Both the position numbers and the translations under genes were made by a program. The notes beneath the pieces were generated by a model. It saw only the letters and a program-made list of their open reading frames with translations, searched no databases and was not told the DNA's origin. Source: LGRD01 sp031382215 (lineage in GTDB: Bacteria > Pseudomonadota > Gammaproteobacteria > Burkholderiales > Burkholderiaceae_C). Taken from it: 64,000 nt of DNA. The stretch is from contig JANMYQ010000360.1 of NCBI GenBank assembly GCA_031382215.1, positions 1 to 64,000 of the forward strand, in the 5' to 3' direction. Positions 45,430 through 53,871 of the stretch are shown piece by piece. The number at the start of each line of letters is the position of its first letter. Within the stretch, counting starts at the first letter, position 1.

Positions 45430-45639
45430 CTACAACTGCAACGCCCACTGGATCAGGTACTTGGCCACGAAGCCCACCATGCCGAAGGCGAGCGCAAGGA
45501 ACAGCACGAAGGTGCCGAACTTGCCCGCCTTGGACTCCCACGCCAGATGGCCGACCACGAACAGCATGTAAAGCATGAACGCGGCCAGCCCGAAGGTGAG
45601 GCCGAAGGCCGAGACCTGCTCTTCGGTGAAGCCGAACAT
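45430..45639 (-). CDS. DUF2788 small membrane protein
   Basis: 69 residues with two membrane segments (about 11-33 and 43-64) and the pattern LTFGLAAFMLYMLFVVGHLAWESKAG (in part) of DUF2788. Function unknown. The start shares its A with the upstream stop (TGATG), so it is translated with the DUF2189 gene. Confidence 0.85.
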   Translation of the reverse strand: MFGFTEEQVSAFGLTFGLAAFMLYMLFVVGHLAWESKAGKFGTFVLFLALAFGMVGFVAKYLIQWALQL

Positions 45640-46595
45640 CAGCCCACCGCCGGCCGGTCAGTCGCAGCGTCACGCGGCGGCAACGCGGCCGTGTCCACCA
45701 GCTCACGGTAGGCGTGCCAACTGGCGTGGCCCAGCCAGGGCAGCACCACCACCAGGCCCAGCAGGGCCGGCGCAAAGCCCAGCAGCGTGAGGACCAGAAT
45801 CAGCGCGGCCCACAGGCTGAGCGGCAGCGGGTTGACCAGCACCGTCTGCCAACTGGTCAGCACGGCCTGCAGCAAGGTCACGCGTCGGTCCAGCAGCAGC
45901 GGCATGGCCACCACACTGGAGGCGAAGATCGGCGCAGCGAGCACGCCGCCGATGGCCAGCCACAGCTCGAACAGCCAGCCTCGGGGCCACTGTGAGCCCA
46001 CCGTCGTGCCCGGGGCAAGCACCACGTGGCGCAAAAAATCCATCGGCGTCTCGATCGGCACAGGGGCCAGCAGGGTGATGAGTGCGGCCGAGGTCAGCAC
46101 CCAGCCGGTGGCCGCCAGGGCCAGCAGCGCGCCGAACTGGAACATGCACCAGTAGTCGCGGCCCCATTTGTCGAAGTGGCTGCCCTGCCAGTTGGACCAG
46201 GTCTTGAGCACCACGCCGAAGGTCGGCGGCTGCCCTTGTTCGATGGCGCGGCTGAGCGCATACACGCTGGTGGCCAGCGCCGGCGCCACCACCAGGAAGC
46301 CCGAGAACGCGCCTGCCAGCAGCCAGAAGTGGTCGTGAGCCAAGGCCAGCAATACGCTGCCGAACGCTGCCAGCAGAACGCCGTGGATCAGGCTGACCCA
46401 GCCGTAGCGCCGCAGGTCGCGCCAGCCGAGCCGGAGCCAGACGAGTGGCCGCAGGATGCCCACGACGCGCGCGGCGGGCAAGAAAGTTGGGGTGGTTGGC
46501 ACGGGAGGGCAAGGCGGGTGGCCGGCGCGAGTGTAAGGAGGCGCCTGCTGCCGCCACCTGATGGCGATCAAGCCAGCGGGGAGAGGTTCATGCAT
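45639..46595 (-). CDS. DUF2189 integral membrane protein
   Basis: Up to 318 residues; GTG 46502 would give a shorter form. About six membrane segments; family features LRRYGWVSLIHGVLLAAFG near the start and PLLLDRRVTLLQAVLTSW near the end. Function unknown; the family is widespread in Proteobacteria next to cytochrome or membrane genes. It forms a two-gene operon with DUF2788. Confidence 0.85.
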   Translation of the reverse strand: MHEPLPAGLIAIRWRQQAPPYTRAGHPPCPPVPTTPTFLPAARVVGILRPLVWLRLGWRDLRRYGWVSLIHGVLLAAFGSVLLALAHDHFWLLAGAFSGFLVVAPALATSVYALSRAIEQGQPPTFGVVLKTWSNWQGSHFDKWGRDYWCMFQFGALLALAATGWVLTSAALITLLAPVPIETPMDFLRHVVLAPGTTVGSQWPRGWLFELWLAIGGVLAAPIFASSVVAMPLLLDRRVTLLQAVLTSWQTVLVNPLPLSLWAALILVLTLLGFAPALLGLVVVLPWLGHASWHAYRELVDTAALPPRDAATDRPAVG

Positions 46596-46686
46596 GCACC
46601 ATGCAAGGCGCTGTGGCGCGACGGGCGCCGGCGCCCGACCGAACGCGGCGACAATCGCGCCCTGTCACATTGCTGCTGCCCGAACC

Positions 46687-47904
46687 GTGCCTGAACACCT
46701 GCCCCTGCCTGACGAACCCGCACCCGACCTCGCACCCGAACCGGCAGCCGAAGCGGCACCCGAGACGGCGGCCGAAGCGGCACCCGAACCTGCACCCGAG
46801 ACGGCGGTCGAAGCGGCACCCGAAACGGCACCCGAAACGGCACCCGAACCGGCACCCCACACGTCGCCCGAAACGGCGGCTGAGGTGGCACCCGGCACGT
46901 CACCCGAATCGGTGCACGAGACCGTGCCCGAAGCGGCACCCGTCAGCGGTGAGGCGGCAAGCGCTGCGGCGCTCGAACCCGCCATCCCCGAGCTTCCTCC
47001 GGCCGCCTGCGCTGCGCGCCTGGCCGAGTTGTTTCCTGCCCTCTTCACGCCGGGCGCTGCCAAGCCGCTGAAGCTTCGCATCCAGGCCGACATCCAACAG
47101 CGCGCGCCGGGCATCTTCACGAAGAAGTCGCTGTCGATCTTTCTGCACCGCCACACCACCAGCACGGCCTACCTGAGGGCGCTGGTGGCCTCGCCGCAGC
47201 GTGCAGACCTGGACGGCGTGCCGGCAGGCGACGTGGCCGAGGAGCACCGCGTTGCCGCGACCGCCGAACTCGAGCGCCGCCGCGCGCTGCACGACGAACG
47301 CCGCGCGGCCGAGCGCGACGCACAACGCAAGATGCACGAGGCCCAGCGCCAAGCCGAGTTGGCGCGGCGCCCGCCACCAGCCGCACACCAGCCGCCGACC
47401 GATGCGCAGCCAGGCCCGCCGGGATCAACCCCCGACGGGACGCAGCGGCCCGCCCGGCCCGCTCGGCCACCGCGGCACGCACAGGGCGATTCACGGCACG
47501 GACAGGGCGACGCACGGCGCCCGCCCGACGCACGATCGCGCCCCCACGAGCAACGGCCGCCGCGCGAGCCACGACCGCCGAGCGAGCAGCGACCGCCGCA
47601 CGAGCCGCAGCGAGCCCCGCAGGCAGTGCCGGCACAGCGGGCCGACGAGGCGCCGGTCAGGCCGACCGCAGACGACGAAGCTCGCCGCGAACGTGCCTTG
47701 TTGCTGCGCGCCTACGAGTCCAGCACGCTGACCCGGGCCAACTTCTGCGTGCTGAAGCGCATGACCGAAGCGCAACTGGAGGATCAATTGGCGCAGGCCC
47801 GCCTGGACGCCCCGCGACGGGAAGCGCCGCCACCGCGGCCTGCTGCGCCCGGGCCCAGGCCGGCGGCAGAGGCGCCACACCAGAGACGAGGCCCGCGCCG
47901 CTGA
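46687..47904 (+). CDS. ProQ/FinO-domain RNA-binding protein with long low-complexity arms
   Basis: 405 residues from GTG 46687, which follows GACAAT at a typical distance; the frame is open from 46561. The ProQ/FinO fold is at about 115-195 (RLAELFPALFTPGAAKPLKL, GIFTKKSLSIFLHRHTTS, YLRALV). The N-terminal 100 residues are Glu-Ala-Pro repeats from near-identical GGCACCCGAA units, and the C-terminal 190 are Arg/Pro/Ala/Glu-rich. ProQ proteins bind structured small RNAs and mRNA 3' ends. The arms are far longer than in Escherichia coli ProQ (232 residues). Confidence 0.85.
   Translation: MPEHLPLPDEPAPDLAPEPAAEAAPETAAEAAPEPAPETAVEAAPETAPETAPEPAPHTSPETAAEVAPGTSPESVHETVPEAAPVSGEAASAAALEPAIPELPPAACAARLAELFPALFTPGAAKPLKLRIQADIQQRAPGIFTKKSLSIFLHRHTTSTAYLRALVASPQRADLDGVPAGDVAEEHRVAATAELERRRALHDERRAAERDAQRKMHEAQRQAELARRPPPAAHQPPTDAQPGPPGSTPDGTQRPARPARPPRHAQGDSRHGQGDARRPPDARSRPHEQRPPREPRPPSEQRPPHEPQRAPQAVPAQRADEAPVRPTADDEARRERALLLRAYESSTLTRANFCVLKRMTEAQLEDQLAQARLDAPRREAPPPRPAAPGPRPAAEAPHQRRGPRR
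46731..46935 (+). repeat. Degenerate GGCACCCGAA-type repeats in the ProQ gene
   Basis: About a dozen partial copies of GGCACCCGAA (A/G)CGGC encode Ala-Pro-Glu units. The near identity of several units suggests expansion within this gene. Confidence 0.7.
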
Positions 47905-48047
47905 GGGGTCGTTGCAGAGAGAGCCATCGCTCTGGCGGGCCGCGCCGTTTGGCCGTTCGACCGTTTGAACCGCAACGCTTGCCGCTGTCGCGCACGAGCT
48001 TGTCCACGATCAAACGCCCGGCGTGCCATTGCCGCCATGCTGCGGCC

Positions 48048-48395
48048 ATGCCGAAGACCCGTGCCCTGTACCGATCGCTGCCCAAGGCCCTGCTGGCGTG
48101 CGCGCTGGCCAGCGTGCCGCAGTGGGCCAGTGCTCAAGGCGGTAGCCGCGGCGAACTGCTCTACACCACGCACTGCGTGACCTGCCACACCGAGCAGATT
48201 CACTGGCGCGTCAAGAAGCAGGCGACCGACTGGAACAGCCTGAAAGCGCAGGTGCGGCGCTGGCAGGGCAACGCCAGCCTGGGCTGGAGTGACGACGACG
48301 TGAGGGAAGTGTCGCGCTACCTGAACGCACGCTTTTACCGCTTCACGCCGACCGGCGCGCCGCTGACCGGGCTGAAGCGCGAGCCGCCGGGCTGA
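48048..48395 (+). CDS. Small monohaem cytochrome c-like protein
   Basis: 115 residues: signal peptide (to WASA) and one CVTCH haem site (about residue 41) in YTTHCVTCHTEQIHWR. Distal Met ligand not obvious. It probably is a periplasmic electron carrier or sensor. Confidence 0.85.
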   Translation: MPKTRALYRSLPKALLACALASVPQWASAQGGSRGELLYTTHCVTCHTEQIHWRVKKQATDWNSLKAQVRRWQGNASLGWSDDDVREVSRYLNARFYRFTPTGAPLTGLKREPPG

Positions 48396-48440
48396 CGCGC
48401 GGCCCTCACACGGCGAATGCGGCGCCGCAGCGAGCCGGGG

Positions 48441-49016
48441 TCATGACGGCGCGGGCGGTTCGACCTCGGCGAACAGAGCCTCGGCGCTGATGTCCAGCGC
48501 CACGCTGGTCAAGTGGACCGTCTGCCCGCCTTCGAACGGGTGCAGCACCCACATCGAATCGGCGCCTTTGCGGTAGAGGTCGGTGCGGCGCGTGTCGATG
48601 TCAACCAGCACGTACTCCTGCAGTGACTCGAGGCGCCGATAGTGGGCAAACTTTTCGCCGCGATCGTATGCGGCGGTGCTGGGCGACAGCACTTCGACCA
48701 CCAGCACCGGGGCGGCCTTGACGTGTGAGCTGGCGTGGTCGGCCTCGCTGCAGGTCACCATGACGTCGGGGTAGAAGTAGCTGTTGGCGCTGGCGACGTG
48801 CAGCTTCATGTCGCTCATGAAGGTGCGGCAGGGCGTGCCCCGCAGGTGCTGGCGCAGGGCGATGGCAACATTGAGCGCGATGGTCACATGCCGATCCTCA
48901 GCGCCGGCCATGGCAAACGCTTCACCGTCGACATACTCGTGCCGTTCGGTGATCGTCGAATCCCACGCCAGGAATTCGCTCGCGGTCATGGCAGTTCGGT
49001 GCGCAGCGTGGCCCAT
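48441..49016 (-). CDS. Uma2 family (DUF820) PD-(D/E)XK-like protein
   Basis: 191 residues from ATG 49016 (GGGAG upstream). The Uma2 core is complete: RHEYVDGEAFAMAG, YFYPDVMVTC and VVEVLSPSTAAYDRGEKFAHYR, giving Asp and ExK-like residues at the expected places. These nuclease-fold proteins are abundant but of unclear role. A second, less canonical copy lies at 44819. Confidence 0.87.
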   Translation of the reverse strand: MGHAAHRTAMTASEFLAWDSTITERHEYVDGEAFAMAGAEDRHVTIALNVAIALRQHLRGTPCRTFMSDMKLHVASANSYFYPDVMVTCSEADHASSHVKAAPVLVVEVLSPSTAAYDRGEKFAHYRRLESLQEYVLVDIDTRRTDLYRKGADSMWVLHPFEGGQTVHLTSVALDISAEALFAEVEPPAPS

Positions 49017-49089
49017 GGCAACTCCCGGTGATTCGATGCAAGTGTCCATTGTCGGCGACCTTGCCATCAATTCCTCGCCGGGCGGCCGC

Positions 49090-50553
49090 CTACTTCACCC
49101 GCCCGTAAGTGTCTTCGTAGCGCACGATGTCGTCTTCCCCCAGATAGCTGCCCGATTGCACCTCGATGATCTCGAGCGGCACCTTGCCCGGGTTGGCCAG
49201 GCGGTGCACCTGGCCGATCGGGATATAGGTGCTCTGGTTCTCGGTCAGCAGCAGCACCTGGTCGCCGTTGGTGATCTCGGCGGTGCCGGTGACGACGATC
49301 CAGTGTTCGGCGCGGTGGTGGTGCTTCTGCAGGCTCAGGCGCGCGCCGGGCTTGACCATGATGCGCTTGACCTGGAAGCGCGGGCCCGAGTCGATGCTGT
49401 CGTACCAGCCCCAGGGGCGGTGCACCTGGCGGTTCAGCGTGTGTTCGGTGCGGCCGGCGCGTTGCAGTTCGCCGACGATCTGCTTGACCTCCTGGCTGCG
49501 GCTGCGGTCGGCCACCAGCACGGCGTCGGGGGTTTCGACCACCACCACGTTGTCCAGGCCGACCACGCCGACCAGCCGGCTGGTGGCGTGCACGAGCGTG
49601 TTGTGGCTGTCGCGCACCACGGTGTCGCCGTGGCTGGCGTTGCCTTGCGCGTCTTTCGTGCTGACGTCCCAGACCGCGTCCCAGGCGCCCAGGTCGGACC
49701 AGCCAGCGTCCATGGGCACCATGCGGATGTCGAACTCGGGCGCGTCGGGGCAACGCTCCATCACCGCGTAGTCGACCGACTCGCTCGGGATCAGCGCAAA
49801 CGCGGCCTTGTCGGGCCGCACGAAGGCGGCGTCGGTGCTGCGGCCGGCCCAGGCGGTGGTGGTGGCGGCGGCAATGTCGGGGCGAAAGCGCTGCAGCGCT
49901 TTCAACCACACCGACGCACGCACGACGAAGATGCCGCTGTTCCAGAAGTAGCCGCCGTCGGCCAGGTAACGCTGCGCGGTCGCGGCGTCGGGCTTTTCGA
50001 CGAACCGGGCGACTTTCAGTTCGCCGGTCTCGGGGCGTTCGGGTCGCGCGGTGCGCAGGTAGCCGAAGCCGGTCTCGGGCCGGTCGGGCGTGATGCCAAG
50101 CGTGACGATCGCGCCGCCGGCCGCCGCACGCACGGCCTGGCGCAGCGCCGATGTGAAGCCGGCTTCGTTCTTGTACGCGTGGTCGGCCGCGGTGACCACC
50201 AGTACCGGGTCGGCCGCCTCGTCGCCGGCCTGCGAATACAGGGCAGCCAAGGTCATCGCCGGCGCGGTGTTGCGGCCCATCGGTTCGAGCAACACGGCGG
50301 CGGGCGCGAGCTTGATTTCGAGCAGCTGGTCGAGCACCAGGAAACGGTGGTCTTCGTTGCCGACAACGCAGGGGGCGGCGAGCGAGATGTCGTCGGTGGC
50401 CAGCCCTGCCAGGCGCATCGCGGCTTGCTGAAACAGGCTCAGCTTGCCCTGCAGTGCAAGGAACTGTTTTGGGTGCTGCGCGCGCGACAGCGGCCACAGC
50501 CGCGTGCCGCTGCCGCCGGCCATGATGACCGGTAGAACAGGGATGGAAGTCAT
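49090..50553 (-). CDS. manC: Mannose-1-phosphate guanylyltransferase / mannose-6-phosphate isomerase
   Basis: 487 residues, the usual bifunctional length. N-terminal GTP-transferase motif VIMAGGSGTRLWPLSR and FVEKP; C-terminal cupin isomerase with RLSLQKHHHRAEHWIVV and YIPIGQVHRLANPG. It makes GDP-mannose, the precursor of the GDP-fucose route completed by fcl next door. The ATG overlaps the fcl stop (ATGA). Confidence 0.95.
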   Translation of the reverse strand: MTSIPVLPVIMAGGSGTRLWPLSRAQHPKQFLALQGKLSLFQQAAMRLAGLATDDISLAAPCVVGNEDHRFLVLDQLLEIKLAPAAVLLEPMGRNTAPAMTLAALYSQAGDEAADPVLVVTAADHAYKNEAGFTSALRQAVRAAAGGAIVTLGITPDRPETGFGYLRTARPERPETGELKVARFVEKPDAATAQRYLADGGYFWNSGIFVVRASVWLKALQRFRPDIAAATTTAWAGRSTDAAFVRPDKAAFALIPSESVDYAVMERCPDAPEFDIRMVPMDAGWSDLGAWDAVWDVSTKDAQGNASHGDTVVRDSHNTLVHATSRLVGVVGLDNVVVVETPDAVLVADRSRSQEVKQIVGELQRAGRTEHTLNRQVHRPWGWYDSIDSGPRFQVKRIMVKPGARLSLQKHHHRAEHWIVVTGTAEITNGDQVLLLTENQSTYIPIGQVHRLANPGKVPLEIIEVQSGSYLGEDDIVRYEDTYGRVK

Positions 50554-51539
50554 GTCTTCTCCGACGCCGCTTGCACGAACTCTGCGTAGGCGCTGCGCAG
50601 GCCTTGCGCCAGCGGGGTGCGCGCGGACCATCCGGTGCGCGTCAACAGGCTCACATCCATCAGCTTGCGAGGGGTGCCGTCGGGTTTGCTGGTGTCGAAG
50701 TTGATGTCGCCACCGAAGCCGGTGGTCTGGCGCACCAGTTCGGCCAATTCGGCGATCGTCACGTCGGTGCCGATGCCGATGTTCACCAGCGGTGGCTCGA
50801 AGCGGCCGGACTTCGTTTCGTCGCTGCCCAGCAGTGCGTCGTAGCGCTCGTCGGGCAGGTTCATCAGGAACACGCAGGCGTCGGCCATGTCGTTGCTGTA
50901 CAGGAACTCGCGCCGCGGCGTGCCGGTGCCCCACACGGTCACGGTTTTGTCGCCGCGGACCTTGGCTTCGTGGAACTTGCGCAGCAGCGCCGGAATGACG
51001 TGGCTGTTGGTCGGGTGGTAGTTGTCGCCCGGGCCGTACAAGTTGGTCGGCATGGCGGCCAGAAACTTGGTGCCGTACTGGCGGTTGTAGCTCCAGCACA
51101 TCTCGATGCCGGCGATCTTGGCCAGCGCGTACGGCCGATTGGTGGGCTCCAACGGGCCGGTCAGCAGCGCGTCTTCGCGCATCGGCTGCGCGGCGAGCTT
51201 GGGGTAGATGCAGCTCGAGCCCAGGAACATCAGGCGGCTCACGCCGGCCAGATGCGCGGCGTGGATCACGTTGGTCTGGACCGCCAGGTTGTCGCGGATG
51301 AACTCGGCCGGAAAGCTGTTGTTGGCGACGATGCCGCCGACCTTGGCGGCAGCCATGAACACGTAGGCCGGCTTCTCGGCGTCGAAGAAGGCCCGCGTGG
51401 CGCGTTCGTCGGTCAGGTCGAGTTCGGCGTGCGTGCGCGTGAGCAGATTGTCGAAGCCGGCTGTGCGCAGCTTGCGCACGATCGCCGAGCCGACCAGGCC
51501 GCGGTGGCCGGCCACGTAGATGCGATGGCCCGGGTTCAT
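50550..51539 (-). CDS. fcl: GDP-L-fucose synthase
   Basis: 329 residues of the extended short-chain dehydrogenase family: GHRGLVGSAIVRKL (NADP site), SSCIYPKLAAQPM and YALAKIAG with the catalytic Ser-Tyr-Lys set. It converts GDP-4-keto-6-deoxymannose to GDP-fucose. The preceding enzyme GMD is not in the window. It shares its first base with the galE stop (TGATG). Confidence 0.96.
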   Translation of the reverse strand: MNPGHRIYVAGHRGLVGSAIVRKLRTAGFDNLLTRTHAELDLTDERATRAFFDAEKPAYVFMAAAKVGGIVANNSFPAEFIRDNLAVQTNVIHAAHLAGVSRLMFLGSSCIYPKLAAQPMREDALLTGPLEPTNRPYALAKIAGIEMCWSYNRQYGTKFLAAMPTNLYGPGDNYHPTNSHVIPALLRKFHEAKVRGDKTVTVWGTGTPRREFLYSNDMADACVFLMNLPDERYDALLGSDETKSGRFEPPLVNIGIGTDVTIAELAELVRQTTGFGGDINFDTSKPDGTPRKLMDVSLLTRTGWSARTPLAQGLRSAYAEFVQAASEKT

Positions 51540-52567
51540 CAGGACACCGTGGCGAACCCGCTCGGGTTCATGCTCTGCCAGCGCCAGCTGTCGGCGCACA
51601 TCGTGTCGAGGTCGCGCAGGCCTTGCCAGCCGAGCAGTTGTTTGGCCAAGGCCGGGTCGGCATAACAGGCGCCGATGTCGCCGGGCCGGCGCGCGACGAT
51701 GTCGAACGGCACCGGGCGCTGGCTGGCACGTTCGAACGCACGCACCAGTTCGAGCACGCTGTAGCCAGTGCCGGTGCCCAGGTTGGCGGTGATCGAGCGG
51801 TTTGCGTCGAGCAGATAGCGCAGCGCGGCCACGTGGCCGTCGGCCAGGTCGAGCACGTGGATGTAGTCGCGCACGCCGGTGCCGTCGGGCGTGTCGTAGT
51901 CGTTGCCGAACACCTGCAGGCGCGCGCGCTTGCCGATGGCCACCTGCGTGACGTAAGGCATCAGGTTGTTCGGCGTGCCGCGCGGGTCTTCGCCGATCAA
52001 GCCGCTCTCATGCGCGCCGACCGGGTTGAAGTAGCGCAGCAGCGCGATCGCCCACGACGGGTCGGCTTGCATGACGTCGCGCAAGATGTTCTCGCCCATC
52101 AGCTTGGTGGCGCCGTACGGGTTGGTGGTGGACAGCGCCGCGTCTTCGCGGATCGGCAAGCGCTCCGGTTTGCCATAGACGGTGGCGCTGGAGCTGAACA
52201 CCAGTTTCTTGCAGCCGTGCCGCTGCATGGTGTTGCACAGGTTCAGCAGGCTGCCCAGGTTGTTGCTGTAGTAGTCGAGCGGCTTGGCGGCGCTTTCGCC
52301 CACCGCCTTGAAGGCGGCGAAATGCACCACCGCGTCGATGCGGCGGTGCGCGAACAGCGCTTCCATCGCGCCGGCATTGCACACGTCGGCCTGTACGAAA
52401 TCGGGCGCGGCGCCGCTGAGCGTGCGCAGCCGGTTCAGCACTTCGGGCGAGCTGTTGCTGAAGTTGTCGACCCCTAGAACGTCGAAGCCGGCCGCCAGCA
52501 GGGCCAGCCAGGTGTGCGATGCGATGTAGCCGGCCGCGCCGGTAAGCAGGATGGTGGGCTTTGTCAT
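51539..52567 (-). CDS. galE: UDP-glucose 4-epimerase
   Basis: 342 residues: LLTGAAGYIASHT (NAD site), FSSSATVYGKPERLP and YGATKLMGENIL with the catalytic Tyr and Lys. It interconverts UDP-glucose and UDP-galactose for the polymer. The second Gly of the usual GxxGxIG signature is Ala (GAAGYIA), a minor change. The ATG overlaps the epsL stop (ATGA). Confidence 0.96.
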   Translation of the reverse strand: MTKPTILLTGAAGYIASHTWLALLAAGFDVLGVDNFSNSSPEVLNRLRTLSGAAPDFVQADVCNAGAMEALFAHRRIDAVVHFAAFKAVGESAAKPLDYYSNNLGSLLNLCNTMQRHGCKKLVFSSSATVYGKPERLPIREDAALSTTNPYGATKLMGENILRDVMQADPSWAIALLRYFNPVGAHESGLIGEDPRGTPNNLMPYVTQVAIGKRARLQVFGNDYDTPDGTGVRDYIHVLDLADGHVAALRYLLDANRSITANLGTGTGYSVLELVRAFERASQRPVPFDIVARRPGDIGACYADPALAKQLLGWQGLRDLDTMCADSWRWQSMNPSGFATVS

Positions 52568-53832
52568 TTGAGGGTGAACTGCGCGGAGCAGTTGGCGGTG
52601 GAGACGGCGTAGTTGCTGGACAAGCTGCTGTCGGACAGGCGCAGCTCGCGCACGGCGTTGCAGCCGAGTTGCCAGTTGCGGGTGGGCTCGTAGTTGGCGC
52701 CGAGCGACAGGGTCTTGAGCGACTCCTTGCCGTCGATGCTTTGCCCCGGCACGCCGGCCACGACCTGGTCGTTGGTCAGCGAGCGGCGGCTGTACCGGAA
52801 TGCGGCGTTGATCTTGATCTTGGCGGTGGCCGCATACGCCGCGGACACCGACGCGCTGCTGGTCAGGCGGCTGTTGTCGCCGCTGGCGCTGAACTGCGTG
52901 CCGGCGATGTTGTTGAAGCTGCTCTCCGCGCCGGTGTCGCGGCTGAAGGTGGTGTTGAAGCTCAGTTTTCCGGTCGGCAGAAAGGCCCAGCTGAGGGATC
53001 CGGTGGTGCCCGAAAAGTCGCGCTGTGACAGCGCATCGCTGGACTGGCGCCCGAAGCTCAGGCGCCCGCTGACGGTGCTCAGCCCGCTGGCGAACCAGGT
53101 GGCCGTGAGGTCCAGGTCCCTGCGGTCGAAACTGGCGGTTTCTCCGCTGGCCGTGACGATGTTGGGGTACTCGCCGCGCGTGAAGCGCAACGCCGTGCCC
53201 AGGGTCAGCAGGCCGCTGGGGCGGTAGGTGAGCCCCAGGCTTGCGGCGTTCTGCGTCACTTCGGAGGCCGCGTATTCGTCGGCCGAATAACCGAGCTGGC
53301 GGTGCGAGAACGTGCCTTCAAGCGACAGCAGCGACACCATGCCGAGTTGAATCCGCGCATTGAGCTGGCGGGTCGACTCGATGTTCTTCTTGGTCAGCTG
53401 AGGCTGGTCGACCGAAGCGCCGTAGTTGGCCAGGTTCTCATTCAGCAAGACGTTGAAGCTGCCCGACAACTGCTCGATGGTCGCCCAGTCCAGGCCCACG
53501 TTGACGGCGTAGCTGGTGTTGTTCAGTTCGACCACGTCTTCAAAGCGGGTCGCGCGCACCGTGCCGTTGGCATAGAAGCGCTGGCGCCCGAACGGCTGGT
53601 CGACGCCTGCCAGCAGGCCGGTGATCGAATATTTGTCTGGCACCCGATTGGCCGCAGTGCGATACAAGTTGGAGTCGTGCTCGAAGGCCTGGCTCACGCC
53701 GATGGAATAGGGGTTGGGTTCGGCCCAGGCGCCGGCGGGGGCGGCCAGGGCTGCGGCACAGGCACAGCCAAAGGTCAACCGGCGCAAAACGGGCATCGCG
53801 GCCATGGCGGCATGGTGGGCAAGGTGCGTCAT
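52564..53832 (-). CDS. epsL: EpsL outer-membrane beta-barrel-like protein
   Basis: 422 residues from ATG 53832 with GGGGTT upstream weakly; the frame is open to 53856. Signal peptide to AWAE, then many alternating amphipathic strands with aromatic ends (GSLSWAFLPTGKLSFNTTF and similar) ending in a terminal aromatic strand (CSAQFTLK). This is EpsL of PEP-CTERM/exosortase polysaccharide loci, a probable export pore partner. Confidence 0.9.
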   Translation of the reverse strand: MTHLAHHAAMAAMPVLRRLTFGCACAAALAAPAGAWAEPNPYSIGVSQAFEHDSNLYRTAANRVPDKYSITGLLAGVDQPFGRQRFYANGTVRATRFEDVVELNNTSYAVNVGLDWATIEQLSGSFNVLLNENLANYGASVDQPQLTKKNIESTRQLNARIQLGMVSLLSLEGTFSHRQLGYSADEYAASEVTQNAASLGLTYRPSGLLTLGTALRFTRGEYPNIVTASGETASFDRRDLDLTATWFASGLSTVSGRLSFGRQSSDALSQRDFSGTTGSLSWAFLPTGKLSFNTTFSRDTGAESSFNNIAGTQFSASGDNSRLTSSASVSAAYAATAKIKINAAFRYSRRSLTNDQVVAGVPGQSIDGKESLKTLSLGANYEPTRNWQLGCNAVRELRLSDSSLSSNYAVSTANCSAQFTLK

Positions 53833-53871
53833 GGGGGTTCCGTAGGTGGCGATCAATGTGGGAGGGGCAGG

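Noticed and set aside
46720..46940. Cys/Arg-rich minus-strand frames over the ProQ repeats
   Set aside because: They are mirror readings of the GGCACCCGAA repeats.
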